A stretch of 64,000 nt of DNA, taken from contig JAACJM010000021.1 in NCBI GenBank assembly GCA_013368315.1, positions 186,001 through 250,000 on the forward strand, read 5' to 3'. The notes beneath the pieces are model-generated. The model made no database searches. It had not been told where the DNA came from and saw only the letters and a program-made list of their open reading frames with translations. Below are positions 1 to 12,089 of the stretch, piece by piece. The position numbers and the translations under genes were made by a program. The first letter of the stretch is position 1. Each line of letters begins with the position of its first letter. The DNA is from Tetrapyrgos nigripes. Its lineage: Eukaryota; Basidiomycota; Agaricomycetes; Agaricales; Campanellaceae.

Positions 1-777
1 TTAGCCAAAGAAGAACTCAAAGTAGTTTCCCGCTACACTCAGTTCAAGGAGATACACACAAGATACAACAAGCTTGGGAAAGACTTTACTGCGTGAGTAA
101 TATCCTCCTCAACATGAGTTGCTAATGAATTCTCGTAGTCTTAGCGAGAGCCGCAAAGCGCTAGCAGAAGGACGAGTCCCAAAAGAGCCCCTTATTAGGG
201 TAGTTTGCTTTTGGCTACCACCAATAGCCTACCAAAGGTACCAAAAGCTCAAAGATGACATCGGGGAGTTGTTAGAGCGTATCAGGGTAAATTTCTTCTC
301 CATGAACATCGCATGTCTCGCTCAACGCCAGCTTATAGGCCACTTCAGTAGACGGTCAGTTGGAATTTCACAAATCCAACCAGGCAGGGCGGGAAGAACG
401 ATTTCGTTCACTTGAGCGGAGATCGCTGGTTCTGTATTCTGAAAGGGCAAGTTCTCCTTCGTTGGTATGAGCAACCCTACTGATTGATGCAATTTTTCAC
501 ATCCAGGATAGACAGAAAGTTTCAACAACAAAATTCATCGTCTGTGCATGACTGCTTCCACCGAGAATTTTATTTTTGATACGGCTCACAGGGCATTGTT
601 GTCAAAGGGCATGCAAGACGGGAACTCTTCAATGCTGACGAAGTGGAGGATTTTATGTCACGCTTTACGGAGACACTGCGAGAATACGGTGAGTAGTCAT
701 TTCCATAGCGTACAGGAGGGTAATTTGCTGAAATCTTCCTCATAGATGAAAACCGTAGGTGTCTGCTCGCGTCGTAG
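1..777 (+). CDS. Unrecognised multi-exon gene, copy 1 (5' end outside window)
   Basis: This is the left-truncated paralogue of the gene at 2628-3561. The first bases read in frame as a charged helix ending just before a GTGAGT donor at 93, and the same splice point is kept in the second copy. A middle exon near 120-285 and a penultimate exon at about 592-690 (frame starting Gly-Ile-Val-Val) also match copy 2. The last exon, after an acceptor at 745, ends in TAG at 775-777. The region 290-590 aligns poorly with copy 2, so this copy may be degenerate. No known domain was recognised. It looks soluble and helical, with no signal peptide visible in what remains. Confidence 0.45.
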
Positions 778-2627
778 CTTTAAAATAAGAATTGACGGAT
801 ATCACTGCTAATAGCTCAGCTCCTAGAACTATCTGACGCTTCTACGCCAAGATCTGACACTCCAAGCTTCTACACACACTCCACCTCCGAGTCGACGCAA
901 AGTTTACTCGACCTGTCAAGGATCGTGACCATAGAATCAACCACTTCTCTGACCCCCCTTCTGCGAAGGCTGTAGTAGGTGAGACATGAAACTTGTAAGC
1001 AAGTCATATCATTTTACTCTAAACCTTGGTTAATCAGTCTTTTATCTGCAGTACTTGGAATTAATGAAAACCTACCTAGAGTAGGGTGCTACTATGCCTA
1101 TGCTTTCTCCTTGCTTTCACGATGCTTTCAATTGTGCTTTCATGTTGCTGTCGTTGATTTGTATCCATATATCGCCGTAATCGTGTATTTCTGTAAATGG
1201 ACTCGATGAGTATGATCGTCAAGAGGCGAACACTATTCGGGCAGGCCTAAGTGAGACTGACAGGCAGAGATTCATACATTTTTCTGGTTACGTGTCCTAG
1301 ATGCTGATGGTTTGAAGACTAGTACTAAGTGAAGTTGTGTATCGCACAAAGGCTAGCAGAAACAAGACTCCAGGAGTAATGAGATACGCATACATTGGCC
1401 TACATACTACCGCCAGGCCGAAACAAGCAAAGTGACATACAGTAGTAGCAAAAGAAAATGAACATTCGCAACCTTTGGGATTACCGGGAAACTGGAGGAA
1501 AAGGAGGGTAGCAGTCCCGGGTTGAGTAGGATGTATGCGCCGAGTATAACTTGAACGAGGAGCGGAATCGACAACAATATTGTCCCATTTGATGTCACTA
1601 TTGATAATTTATGCCTATGAGTATCATGAAGTAGCCATGGAAGTACGATGTAATAGTGATGTAGAAATTGGACATCCTATTAAGTATTTGAGTCAGAAGA
1701 TGAACTTTTCAGGAATGACCCGCTTGCCTCGAAAAGTTGCTTGAAACACCCCACTGCTTCCCCGACTGTGCTGAACGGCAAATCGAAACCGTAGGCCACC
1801 AGTGATCCAGGAAAGGTATGATGATGGGATGCATATGTCCATCATCGGATACTTTCAACATCTCGTAGACTGGAACACAGTGGTTACGAGGATCATTCAT
1901 AGGAACTTAGGAAGAGTTCTAGAGGACAAAAGTTAGTTCCTTCGCAGTTCTCGTGTAGCAAATCCTCGACCAGCTATTTCAACGTGGCAAAAAGCTCATC
2001 GGACAGTCTTATTGCGTAAATTGAAAGAAATACTCGCTGTGGGCATCGTCAGGTACGCAGAGCTGAACAGAGCCTTCTTGGAGTTCCAGGATGGCTCCCA
2101 CTCTGGCCAGTATCTTGGGTGCAGCTGGTAACATCGCTCTTTGAGCCATTAAGCTTGGTCCCTCCAAAACGTTTAAATTCGTATTCTCTGGGGATTCTCA
2201 GGCATCTTGCGCAGAGAACAAGCAAAGAGCGAAGGGACAATAGAGAGGTGTGACCAGCACTCGAAGACGGCGTGTCGTTGAGGGAGAGCCAGAGAGTAAC
2301 CTGTCAGATTCCAGTAAGTCTTAGTACAAAGAGTGGGACCGTTCAACAAACATTGTATTGGTCGTGACACGCGTCAAGCACGCTGCGGTACATGCGAGGA
2401 ACGCCGCTTTGACCGATTTCAAAGCGCCGCGGCTTATTGCATATTAGCCGAGTGAATTCAAAGCGCTTTGTTCTCATTCAATTAGGTACAAGGTCACCGG
2501 TCACCAAGGATCGTGCGTCTGATCAGCGAAGTCTTCCATTGATTGGTGGACCTACACTCGCTCACATCCTCTCGCTTTTTCCACCATCCCCCACACTCTT
2601 CTACTCTATCCTTCCACCGACGCCAAC
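778..2627. other. Intergenic, no gene supported
   Basis: The stretch 1093-1205 resembles the sequence after copy 2 (about 3670-3780), so the duplication includes the 3' flank. A minus-strand frame at 1407-1598 is rich in Leu and Val and could be a membrane-segment relic, but nothing extends it. I see no other gene. Confidence 0.5.
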
Positions 2628-3561
2628 ATGCGACAATCTGACGATATTCCTGCTCAATCACGAACCTCTTCAAAGGCGAAACGCCGCTCGAAACCTCGAG
2701 GCTCCTATACTGACAGGGATATCGGGGATGCATTCGAGTCAGCCAAAGCAGAACTAATCAAACTTGCGGACCTTTCTCCAGCGTTTGATCAGGACGACCG
2801 GAAGACGTACAATAAGCTGCATGCTGATTTTCAAGCGTGAGCCCAAATAATCACTGTCAGTTTTATGACACGACTAATATAAGTTGTACTTAACGCAGCG
2901 TCAGGACGAGGTATCAGTCATTAGACTTTGACGAAGCGGAAGGGTCACAGCAACACTTTTTGCGAAGACTTCTCTTTTGGCGATCCACACCCAAGAATGT
3001 CGACTTTAATAAGTTGGTGTATGAATTAGATGGCTTGAGAGCCTGGATCATAGTATGTTTTCGCTCGCAAAACCAGAACAGCACTGTCAGCCATTAACGT
3101 GTTTGATAGACTGCTTCAGCGGATGTGGAAACAAAACTTCACCGAAAAAACCAAACTAGCCTGGGAGATGCTTTCCAGTCACTTACACAAAGGATGTTGC
3201 AGGAGTTCGATGACAAGGCAGGCTTTTACATCCCCTTGAATTTTCGGACGAGTCGTTGACACATACCACGTTTAACTCACAGAGCCCAGATATGTCAAGA
3301 GGAGAATTCATTGTCCGTTTTTAGCTTTTGCGTTAAAACCCATCGCTAATGTGGCTCATAGGGTACCGTTGTCAGAGCCCAAGCAGTGAAAGAACTGGGG
3401 AGTGCTCGAAATGTCGAGTTATTTATGATGCTCTTTTCACAGAGCTTACACGAGTACGGTGGGTGATCATTCTCTGGATAGCGATTACTCTCGTGACGCC
3501 AGCCTTACTTCTGTCCACAGAAGAACAAAAAGGTAGGAGTCTTCCTTCTCCGACTCCTTGA
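2628..3561 (+). CDS. Unrecognised multi-exon gene, copy 2
   Basis: The first exon (2628-2838) starts at an ATG and gives a basic, Ser/Arg-rich N-terminus followed by a helical charged stretch. Later exons begin after acceptors near 2900 and 3110. A further exon at about 3361-3459 (frame Gly-Thr-Val-Val) is followed by a short last exon ending in TGA at 3559-3561. The match to copy 1 supports these frames. The splicing between about 3215 and 3360 is not resolved: the apparent donors there are weak, so the gene may carry a non-canonical intron or be damaged. I recognise no family and assign no function. Confidence 0.45.
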
Positions 3562-6078
3562 CGCTAGTAACACACTGCACGCCACCAGATATCCCTTCTA
3601 CGGCTGGTTATGCACGAATACCCGAGCGATCTGAGGTGAACTGACACTACACATCCGCTATTCAGTCTGCTATGCCTATGCTCTCGTTGCTTTCTCGTTG
3701 CTTTCTCAATGCTTTCCTATTGCTGTCGTTTATCTGTATCCTTATATATCGATGTAATCGCGTATTTTTGTAAATACATTATGATGTGTATGATATTGGA
3801 AGGCAAGTGAGACTCCGGGGTGCTGAGATTGTCGTAATTTTTTCTGGAGACGAGTCATACAACCTGAGAGATCTATCTGATCATCTTGTCCATGATACCC
3901 AGGCTAGTACGGTAGTTGTCAGTGGCGCAGAATTGCGAAATAATCCATGGACGTACCATATCTCAGGCAAGGAACGCATATATAGAGCTTCTCCGTCTTC
4001 GATCCACTTCTTTGCAGCTCAGACAAACTACTGCCCATCTCTTACGCTATCCCAAGATCATTGTGTAGACTTGCTTCAGCCACTTCACTCATGGCAATTC
4101 GTTTGATGGTTCCGACGTCCGTTGGGTAGCGTATGGCCGTGCCGAAGGATAGGACAATGTCCAGACAATTGAGCATTTGTCAAAAAAGACTGATAGGTGC
4201 ACAAATGGCCTAGGCAGTTTTCCAGTTCTTGAGGTCCTCGGATATCTAGCCCATCCGCTGTACCGCAGATAGTTGCGGCGGTTGAAGGATTTCGAGTCAG
4301 ATATTGACGACGGAACGGCGGGCTCCTGGAACTTGAAAACGTCAAAGAGGTAAGGTTAAGTATCAAACGGGTAGGAATGTACGCGCACTTTCTCTGGATC
4401 AAAGCCTCCAAGAATTCCTCCGCGCAAGTACTGTCAAACGACTGAGAGAGTTACTAGAAAAGCCTAACAAAGATTGAGCGTGATGTGGCCTTTGTGGGAT
4501 GACATTGAGATTTGAGGTACAAGAAAGCAGACAGCCACGACCGGAAACCATCAGCACGTAGAATACCTGGAATATGAGGCGTCAGCGAAAGAAAGACCGA
4601 GAAAAGTCATAGTAATACGTACTGGTTTTTACCAACGCACCAACGTAAAACTCAGCATTGAGCGGCAGTGATTCCGAGATAGTCTTTGGTTGGTCCTTGG
4701 TTGCCCTCAGTCAATCTGGGTTCCACTATTTCGGGGGTTCGGATACTAAAGCAGATTCGAAAAAGAGCTGACGATCATGTGATGCCCTGAGCTCGACATT
4801 GGTCAACTCCTGCAACTCCGCAAAAACGACCATTTCTCAGAAATCCATTCCTGTACGTAGTGGTCCAGTCCAGAGAAGAAACTTCAGACATTGACATCAT
4901 GGTTTTGCGCCAGCAGGTGTTTCGTTTTAACCTTCCCTCATGGCTGGATTACATTTGTGCGCATCCTGATGTGCGTATCGGCATCTGATGTAGATACTGG
5001 AAGGAAGACGAGGACACAGGTACGTGTTGGTGACGTTGAGGAGGCTGTTTTATTTGACTAATGCGCCAGACAGTTGTCCATGGTAGCAGAGGATTGAAAA
5101 GGGACTGAAAGACTCGAGAGGTGCGTGTTCTGTCTTGGAGGATATGCTGAAAGGATTTTAATCTTGCTTGGCGACTAGGCCTTGTACTTGTTGGTTTCGT
5201 GCTCGGAAGTCGGCGATAAGATAGTACTGACCTTGAGCTGCAAGCGCAGGAAGGGCATTCTGGGATTGACCGAAGATTAACTCGTCCTCGTGCCGTATCG
5301 AGAATGAGTCGTTCATAGCCCGACCAGCCCGACGAGGAATCTCAACCATCCTAGTTGAGCAGCGACACCGTCGAATATCGCCAGCTCAATTTCAGGCTGG
5401 AACGCAAGACTTCACTCACCATGTCTGTCCATCACACTGCCCCATGCACATATATCCAACCTCTAACATTGGACTCTCGAGTCCTCCATCACACACGTAA
5501 CCACAGTGGGTGTCGGGACCTGGCACGGTCTCTTTTTCACCGATCGTCTAGCTGTTCTCCGATGTGGGTTATTGTCGTTGAGCACGGGCAAGCGCGGTTT
5601 TGGAAGGATACGTCGTCAAGGGCGAAGGGGAAGGAGTCGGGATGGTCGGGTACCTGGAGATCAGCTGGCCGTTATATATGCAACGGAAAACAAAAGCACT
5701 TCTTATTTTCCATTTGCGGCAGGTTGTCTTGTTGTCTTGCCCTTGCGTGACCTCTGACACGTTTAAGCGACAAAAAAACTTCCAAATCCAATATGCTCGA
5801 AGCTATGTCTGCCGGTTGCTACACCTTTTTCTACACCGAAGGTCATCGCATCAGTGCTATGACCATTTCTCTACTCCAAAAAAGCAAGAACCGTGTTGGT
5901 GTTTATTGGGTATCACCATACTTGGAAGGTAGTCTGAGAGGGGGACGATTGAGGATGAGCGAGCTCAAAGATATAACGAACGCCAAACCGCCATGTCGCC
6001 CCCAGGTCACCGCCGCCCGCTAGCTTCCATCGAAATCTCCCGTCCTCTGCATCGCTACACAGCATAACCCGTTCTTAC
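3562..6078. other. Gene-poor stretch
   Basis: Several frames of 60-130 codons exist on both strands (3786-4106 plus, 4085-4411 minus, 5158-5349 minus, 5355-5750 plus), but none shows a recognised domain or a convincing exon chain. The last few hundred bases are probably the promoter and 5' untranslated region of the zinc-finger gene. Confidence 0.45.
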
Positions 6079-7328
6079 ATGCCTTGCGCTCCCCGCACTT
6101 GTTCAGCCTCTGTAAGAATTCGAGTTTCCTTTTTGGTCGATGCTTACTTTCCTTTCTCCCCCTATTTTCACTCCAGAAGAAGAATTCTAGGGAGAAAAAG
6201 CTTGCCTGTGACATTTGCAGCTCAAGATTTGGCCGCAAAGCCGACCTTAACCGGCACAAGGGCCTTCACGACCCCAACGCAATGTGAGTAGTCTATTGTT
6301 TCCCGTCGCTATCTTTTGCTAAGTGACCGTCCTTTGTATTTTCACCTATAAAGACGGTTCCATTGCGACTACCCCGGCTGTAGTTTTTCTGCTCTACAGA
6401 CATCAAATCTCAAAAACCATATACGTGGCCAGTACGTCTCTACCCTTCATCGCGTCTCTTTTCATCATCCGACTGATTCATTCTGTTCAGCACTGGCGAG
6501 AGACTAAAATGCCCCGACGATCCCAAGTGCAACTTTCTCACTGCAGACAACTCATCATTGACGCGTCATCGGATCAGACGCCATAACCATGTCCCGTATA
6601 GTGGTTCCAGGAAGTCCAAGATGTCTTCAGCTTCCAGAGCAAAATCCTCTCGTCAAGCTAGATCATCATGGTCTTCTTCGCCATCGTCGAGTCCATCCTT
6701 GTCATCATCCCAGTCCCCATCCTCATCTTCATCCTCATCCCAGGCCTCCGGTCCGTTCCCTTCCACCCCAACCTCTCCCGTCGTGACAGTCCCTGAGCCG
6801 CCCGTCTACAATGCCACCGAGCTCTCCTATCCCGCAGATGCCAGTACTCTCACTCTTCCTGCCCCCGAAAACCCCGACACCTATCACGACGGCATCCAGG
6901 ATTCTGCCTGGGATTTGAACTACTCCTATAGCCACGAGCAAGTCCAATTTGACACTTTCCCCAACATGACCTACCCCGCTTACGAAGCCGGGCCTGCTTT
7001 GGAAGGGGCCAGTAGTAACTTCACCACCTTTGACGAAACAACGGGCGAGATGTACGATATGGGTGGGTTCAACAGTGATGGGTATTTCACCTACACCGCA
7101 CAGAACTGGGGCAACTATCAACTCGACCCATTCACCAACGGCTCGGATCTTGGTAACTACTTCCCATCAATGGAGCTCGACGTTAGCGTTGAGACCGACT
7201 TCGTTCACGCTCCTCCTGCTGCCGACTTGTCTTCGTTGGCTCAGCCGTCCGAAGTCGACCCTGCGTTGGCTGCTATGGGAGAGTTGTTCATGGCAACCAC
7301 CACATATCCCTCAATAATCTCTTTCTAG
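6079..7328 (+). CDS. C2H2 zinc-finger protein, three fingers, 351 residues
   Basis: The exons 6079-6111, 6177-6283, 6354-6431 and 6491-7328 join in frame to give 351 residues. Three C2H2 fingers follow one another near the N-terminus: Cys22/Cys25-His38/His42, Cys51/Cys56-His69/His73 and Cys80/Cys86-His99/His104. A TGERLKC linker, close to the classical TGEKP linker, joins fingers 2 and 3. After the fingers comes a Ser-rich run (about 120-155) and then an acidic, aromatic, Pro-rich tail of a type often seen in activation regions. By family this is probably a nuclear DNA-binding regulator; its targets are unknown. The start is the only upstream ATG that splices in frame into finger 1. Introns 1-3 are 52-70 bp with normal borders. 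Confidence 0.85.
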
Positions 7329-7881
7329 ACCGTTTAGAGCGTCGCTTATTATCGTCGGTCACACGTCGGTCGCCGTCATCACCTAAACTCTTTTTGTCTC
7401 TTTTTGTCTCCCTTGTTCTTTTCTATATCTTTCTATTGTCTTCTTCTCCCTAATAGTACCTTCTATCACTATGTAGACTATTTCTCATCTATTTTATCCC
7501 GCATTCTGACACCGCCTAATTATCTTCCAGTCAGCATTTTGTCCTTACATTGCATATACTTCGGATTCTTCAGCATCTCCTTGCATTGCATTCATACACT
7601 TCGGACTTTTTTTTCACAATTTCTAGAAATCTTGTATCGCTAGATTGGATGAGCGCGTTTGTAACTAATTCATAGCTTGCCAGTGCCCGCGTCAGTCGAC
7701 GGTGGCATATCGGTCTCCTCATAAACTCGTGTGCAAAGCGTCAGATACAAGTAAAATAGCATGGTACCCAGCCACAAGGTACATTGAAAAAGATAAGGAT
7801 CAGCAAACATTAGTCGTCCTTGTGTAAAGAACAAAGGCCTTCCTTGGCAGCTCCATATTGCACAGAACGTCACTCCAGCTG
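7329..7881. other. Convergent 3' region between zinc-finger and XPF genes
   Basis: This stretch holds pyrimidine-rich 3' untranslated sequence (7370-7640, many TTTCT and TCTTT runs) and the shared downstream region of two convergent genes. No further gene is seen. Confidence 0.5.
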
Positions 7882-10800
7882 TCACTTCCTCCAATTCGCC
7901 TCCCCTTTATGCAGAAAATCATAACATGCCTTCCCAGGTTCAGCGCCCAAGATCCCTTGGACCTGTACAATATCCATCTCGCACAGCTCTCTGACATTAT
8001 TGACCTTGCTCATGACATGCTTGACATTCTTCGGTGTAATCCCAGGGAACGACCTCAACAGCTCCTCTGCAGCCGCATTAATCCCTGCTCCGACATTTGG
8101 ATCTTCTTCAGCACCTATAGCAATGGCCTTTGAAGGCTCAGGTTCAGGACGGTCCTTTTTCAAATCGTTAAAAATCTCCGCAGTAGCATATGGCGATGAA
8201 GACCAGATGATCCTTAAGCGAGGGAAGGACAATGTGAGCAGGACGATTTTGGACTGGATCGTCGGAGAGCTGTATGCGTCGTGTTCTGATGGATTTCCGG
8301 TTGTCTTCTTTTTTGGAGAGTAGCGATTGGTGGTCTTGGCGTATGATTTGAGGTCTGAGACAATCTAGCATCGAGAAAGGTAAAAATGAGGCGAGCAGGC
8401 AGCGAAGAGGCTATGACTTACCTCCAGTGAGAATGCTTTGTCCTCCTCAAACTCAATGAGCAGCACCGGTGTCTTGTAGTGGACTGACATCCGTTCACAT
8501 TGGGTGTATCTGTATTGAGCGATGTTAAAGTATTTTCCATAACCGGCAGAGTCATAAACTCACAATCGTCCACTACTGAAACTGGACACAAGATCTGACA
8601 GACTCTTTCTCTCCACACAAATCTCTGGTGTAAGGATGTAATCACCAACGGTGAGGGTAGCTGGAATAACGAGCAGCTTGGCTGCATGAAGCAGAGAAGG
8701 AAGCGTAGAGTGGAACTCCCTCATATCGACGATGACCTATGATATCCGTCGAACAATGTCGCAAACACCGAGAAAATGCCCTACCTGAGATGGAGCTGTA
8801 CTCAGTTCTCTTCTCCCACCAGCGATTCTACTGCTGATAGTCTGGATCAGAGCATCACTGTCTATCCTTGAGTGGTCGTCGTAAATCGGGAGCAGCATTG
8901 ACTAGAAGGAAATGAGCATTAAGGAAATCTCAAAATGGCAGACATGACTTACACCCCTCTCTTTAATCAGTCTCTCAAAACTATCCTTCTCTCGTCGTAT
9001 CCCAGCAAGGTACTTGTGCTCTTCACAAGAGTTGGAATAGACCATATGATACACTCGCACAGCCAAACCAGGATTTGAAGACTTGTACACCTAAACCAAT
9101 ATGTCAGTCACATACTCCAGGAAAGCATGATGGTGTACCAACCTCAACACGTCGCACGAATTCCATACAAGGCTCAAACATGACGATAAACCGAGGCTTG
9201 AGCTCGTCCAAAACCCTGTCGTCCGAATCGTCCGAGTACGCTCTGATGAGAACAGTTTGCGCAGGAGGAAGCAATCCATAATGCTGATCAAACTCGGTTG
9301 CAAAGGTGAGTTGGGTAGTGTCGGCAGCTCCTCCAAAGTTGAGTTGTATCTCATCATCATCCATGGTGAGCAGTTCCATATCGGCGTCTTTAAAACTGAA
9401 GAACAGTCAGTAAACCGACGATAAGTGAAGCTTGGCCGAACGTACAAATCGTCTGCGGCACGTTCTGCAGCTGCTGGCGCACCCTCATCATTCACATTTG
9501 GGTTACCAGAAGTCGAGGCTTGAGCTGCTGGAGGTACAGTGCTCCCTCGACCACCAACAGCATTGACAGGAGCAGCACCTCTAACTCGTCTCCTACTAGC
9601 CTGCTTCTGCGCCTTGTCCCTATCCTTCTTCTTCAACGCCTCACTCAGCCCGTCATCATTCCCGTCCTGTTCGTCTCCCATCATGAAAGCTCCACTCCCA
9701 CCAGCATCACTCGTCAGCACCTGATTCATATTGATTCCATTCAGTGTCGCAACCGTCGCAGCTGCATTTCCTCCCTTCTCTATCAACATTTTCTTCTTCT
9801 GCTCCCACCACAGCCAATTTTTCAGTTTCTTCAACATCATCCTCCTGCCCCACTCCCCTTTCGGTCGTTTGTTATCCATCTTGTCGAGGTACTCCGTTAG
9901 GAGATTACATGTCGCCACTGACGAACACATCACCAATGTCGTATTGGTGCCTATTTCTGGTGCACCGAGAGTCTTGCCCCTGGAGGTCAAAGCGTCGTTC
10001 TCCATCCTCAGAATCTCGTACTCGATCTCCTCCAAGATCTCAGCGAATAGACTCCATTTGGGTAATTCTTCCAGTACAGGTCGCATTGTCGGAGGAAGCC
10101 ATGGAGGTCGTTTGTCAGATTTTGCAGATTGGTTTCGCGTTGGAAGAGGTGTGCGGCCTTCTAGCTCATAGATAGCGTTCCAGCCTTCATCGTCATCCAC
10201 GAGATCAATAACGTTTGCGTTAGGAGCCATGTTTGAAGCAGGGGTAGCTTCTTTGACCGGAGTGATTGTCAGAAAGCAGCGCTGTTTGGCTCTCTGAAGT
10301 AAAAATGGGTTGTAAATCAATCATCGGGACTGGATGAGAGCATACACACCTCAAAAATGATATTGGCAGCATCTGTGAACATCCACTGACTCTTACCCAG
10401 ACTAGTGTCCTTATTGGTGGTAATTTTCGTCGTCGAGGAGCTTGATTCGTTACTTGCTGCGATCAACAATTGGCAAAAGGAGTGGAATTGTAACGCATCG
10501 TATGTGAGCAGATAGCTATGAGAGGAGGTCATGTCAATGACGATGTCGACGAAACCACTGAAATAAAAGCCTACCCGACAAGCCGACGTAGAACACCCAA
10601 GTCACGCACAAGCGCTTTTGTAGTAGCACCGACTTTGTGCCAGATTGGATCGAGTTGTTTGCGGACTGTGTGATCAAAGGAAGAGAAATAGGCTGCAGGT
10701 AAAGAGATACCCTCGAGATCTAGCTGATAGTAAGCAAGTATGAGATAGAAGGACAGTCAACTTGAATGAGCGCATACATACATCCTTTGACCGTCTGAGC

Positions 10801-11653
10801 TCAGCCAAGGTGGAGTTCATACATTGGACAATGGCACCATGAATGTCCTCCATGGCTGGGGTCATATCTTGTGAGAGTTCGATGACATCGGCGCGTCGAC
10901 GCTCAAGAGTGTCCTTGATGTTCTGATGAAACCTGGATTATCGTGTAAAAACGAGCGCATACGTTTACTAAAATCACGCACCGAGGGTATATATGCACTC
11001 TTCTGAGCTGTAGTTCCTTCATGACATTCTTCAAGGGTTGAAGACCACTTGTTATATGCTCCGGTTGGTCTGTGAATGCTTTGAGAAAACCTGTCTTGTT
11101 GTTTTCTCGGTAAATGCGCGTAATGAACGATACAAGGTGAAGGGGAGAAATCCTGGAAATCAGATATCGTCGTGAGCGACGAAAAAGAAAGAAAAACAAC
11201 GAGGAAACGCACTTTTCAGCGTGTAAGACCATGATCCCAGTTATCAGGTCGATGGGTATATCTTTCTGCAACATGTCCACAACGAGGATACGGGAGGTCA
11301 CAGACAGTAAACCTCCTTTCTTGTACAGGTCCTGCCTCTAGCACAGTCAAACACATCGCCGAAGACCGAGTCTCCTGAAACACATACCGATCCCTGCTGC
11401 CCGTTTCGTACCCTACTACTCGCAATCCAGGTTTCCTGCATCCCATTATACCTAGCTCCTCGCCAATTTCGGTCTCTTCCTCTTGAGTAGCATTGACTAG
11501 CAGCACCAAATTCTGCGGTGAGTCATATATCTTTAAAAGAGTGCATATTATCCGTCGAAGCCCTAGTCCACGCGCGACTACTACCAGATCAGAAGTTGCA
11601 GGGTCGTGTATTTCGTTTAGAATAGAAGAATGGAATGGTAGCAGAGTAGACAT
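7882..11653 (-). CDS. rad16: DNA repair endonuclease XPF/ERCC4 (Rad1/Rad16) homologue
   Basis: This is the structure-specific nuclease that, with its ERCC1/Rad10/Swi10 partner, cuts 5' of lesions in nucleotide excision repair and trims interstrand crosslinks and recombination intermediates in the nucleus. The N-terminus (from 11653) has the helicase-like start with LLPF and [10 protein letters not shown]. The next exon (about 11330-11220) has [11 protein letters not shown] and DLITGI, typical of XPF. An Asn/Asp-rich linker follows. The nuclease core lies near 8660-8590, with [19 protein letters not shown], which matches the GDX(n)ERKX3D active site. The C-terminal exon (8232-7882) has a helix-hairpin-helix pair (FPGITPKNV). 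There are about a dozen short introns and roughly 1,000 residues, the usual length. All catalytic residues are intact. Confidence 0.93.
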
Positions 11654-11769
11654 GGTGGTTTCAACTCAAGCATTGTGTATGGTTCTGAGCCTTTAACATG
11701 AAAGGCAACTTGTCGTACCCCGACCGTGGGAAACATCCTCAGTTCAAGAGCACCAGACTACACTAGATC

Positions 11770-11976
11770 CACGGCGGGGGTGAGTGCATGTTTATTGGGC
11801 ATATTGGGCATTGTTAAATCTCGAATATTTGCAAGAGTTTTTGCAGTCGCCGACCTACTCCATATGGGACCGTTTTGTAGCCGATCTTCTATATGGAGTA
11901 GGTCCAGCGCCGAGCAAATACACGAGATTTTTGCTCACTCGAAACTGTGTCAAAATATCCACTAACCCCAGCCGTG
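11770..11976. repeat. Foldback (imperfect palindrome) element, about 207 bp
   Basis: The two ends are inverted copies of each other (CACGGC, then a GGGGT and AGTG block). The centre is an inverted pair around CCTACTCCATATGG and its complement. The central 80 bp or so closely resembles the middle of the element at 59743-60560. It lies between the 5' ends of XPF and the 3' end of the first HET gene. I found no ORF and no certain target-site duplication. Confidence 0.6.
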
Positions 11977-12089
11977 ATCAAACATAACTAGAAAACCGAC
12001 TTCTACAAAAATCTATTATATCATCCTGGACTCCCGCTGCCACTAATAAGAACTTTTCTCGTGCAGTTTTCAGTTCTACCCTTTGGTCT

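Noticed and set aside
6558..7328. Zinc-finger gene starting at 6558
   Set aside because: This drops all three fingers; the upstream exons splice in frame through finger 3.
9520..10175. Plus-strand Ser/Pro-rich frames over XPF
   Set aside because: They are antisense to the XPF linker and helicase-like region, which has clear family motifs.
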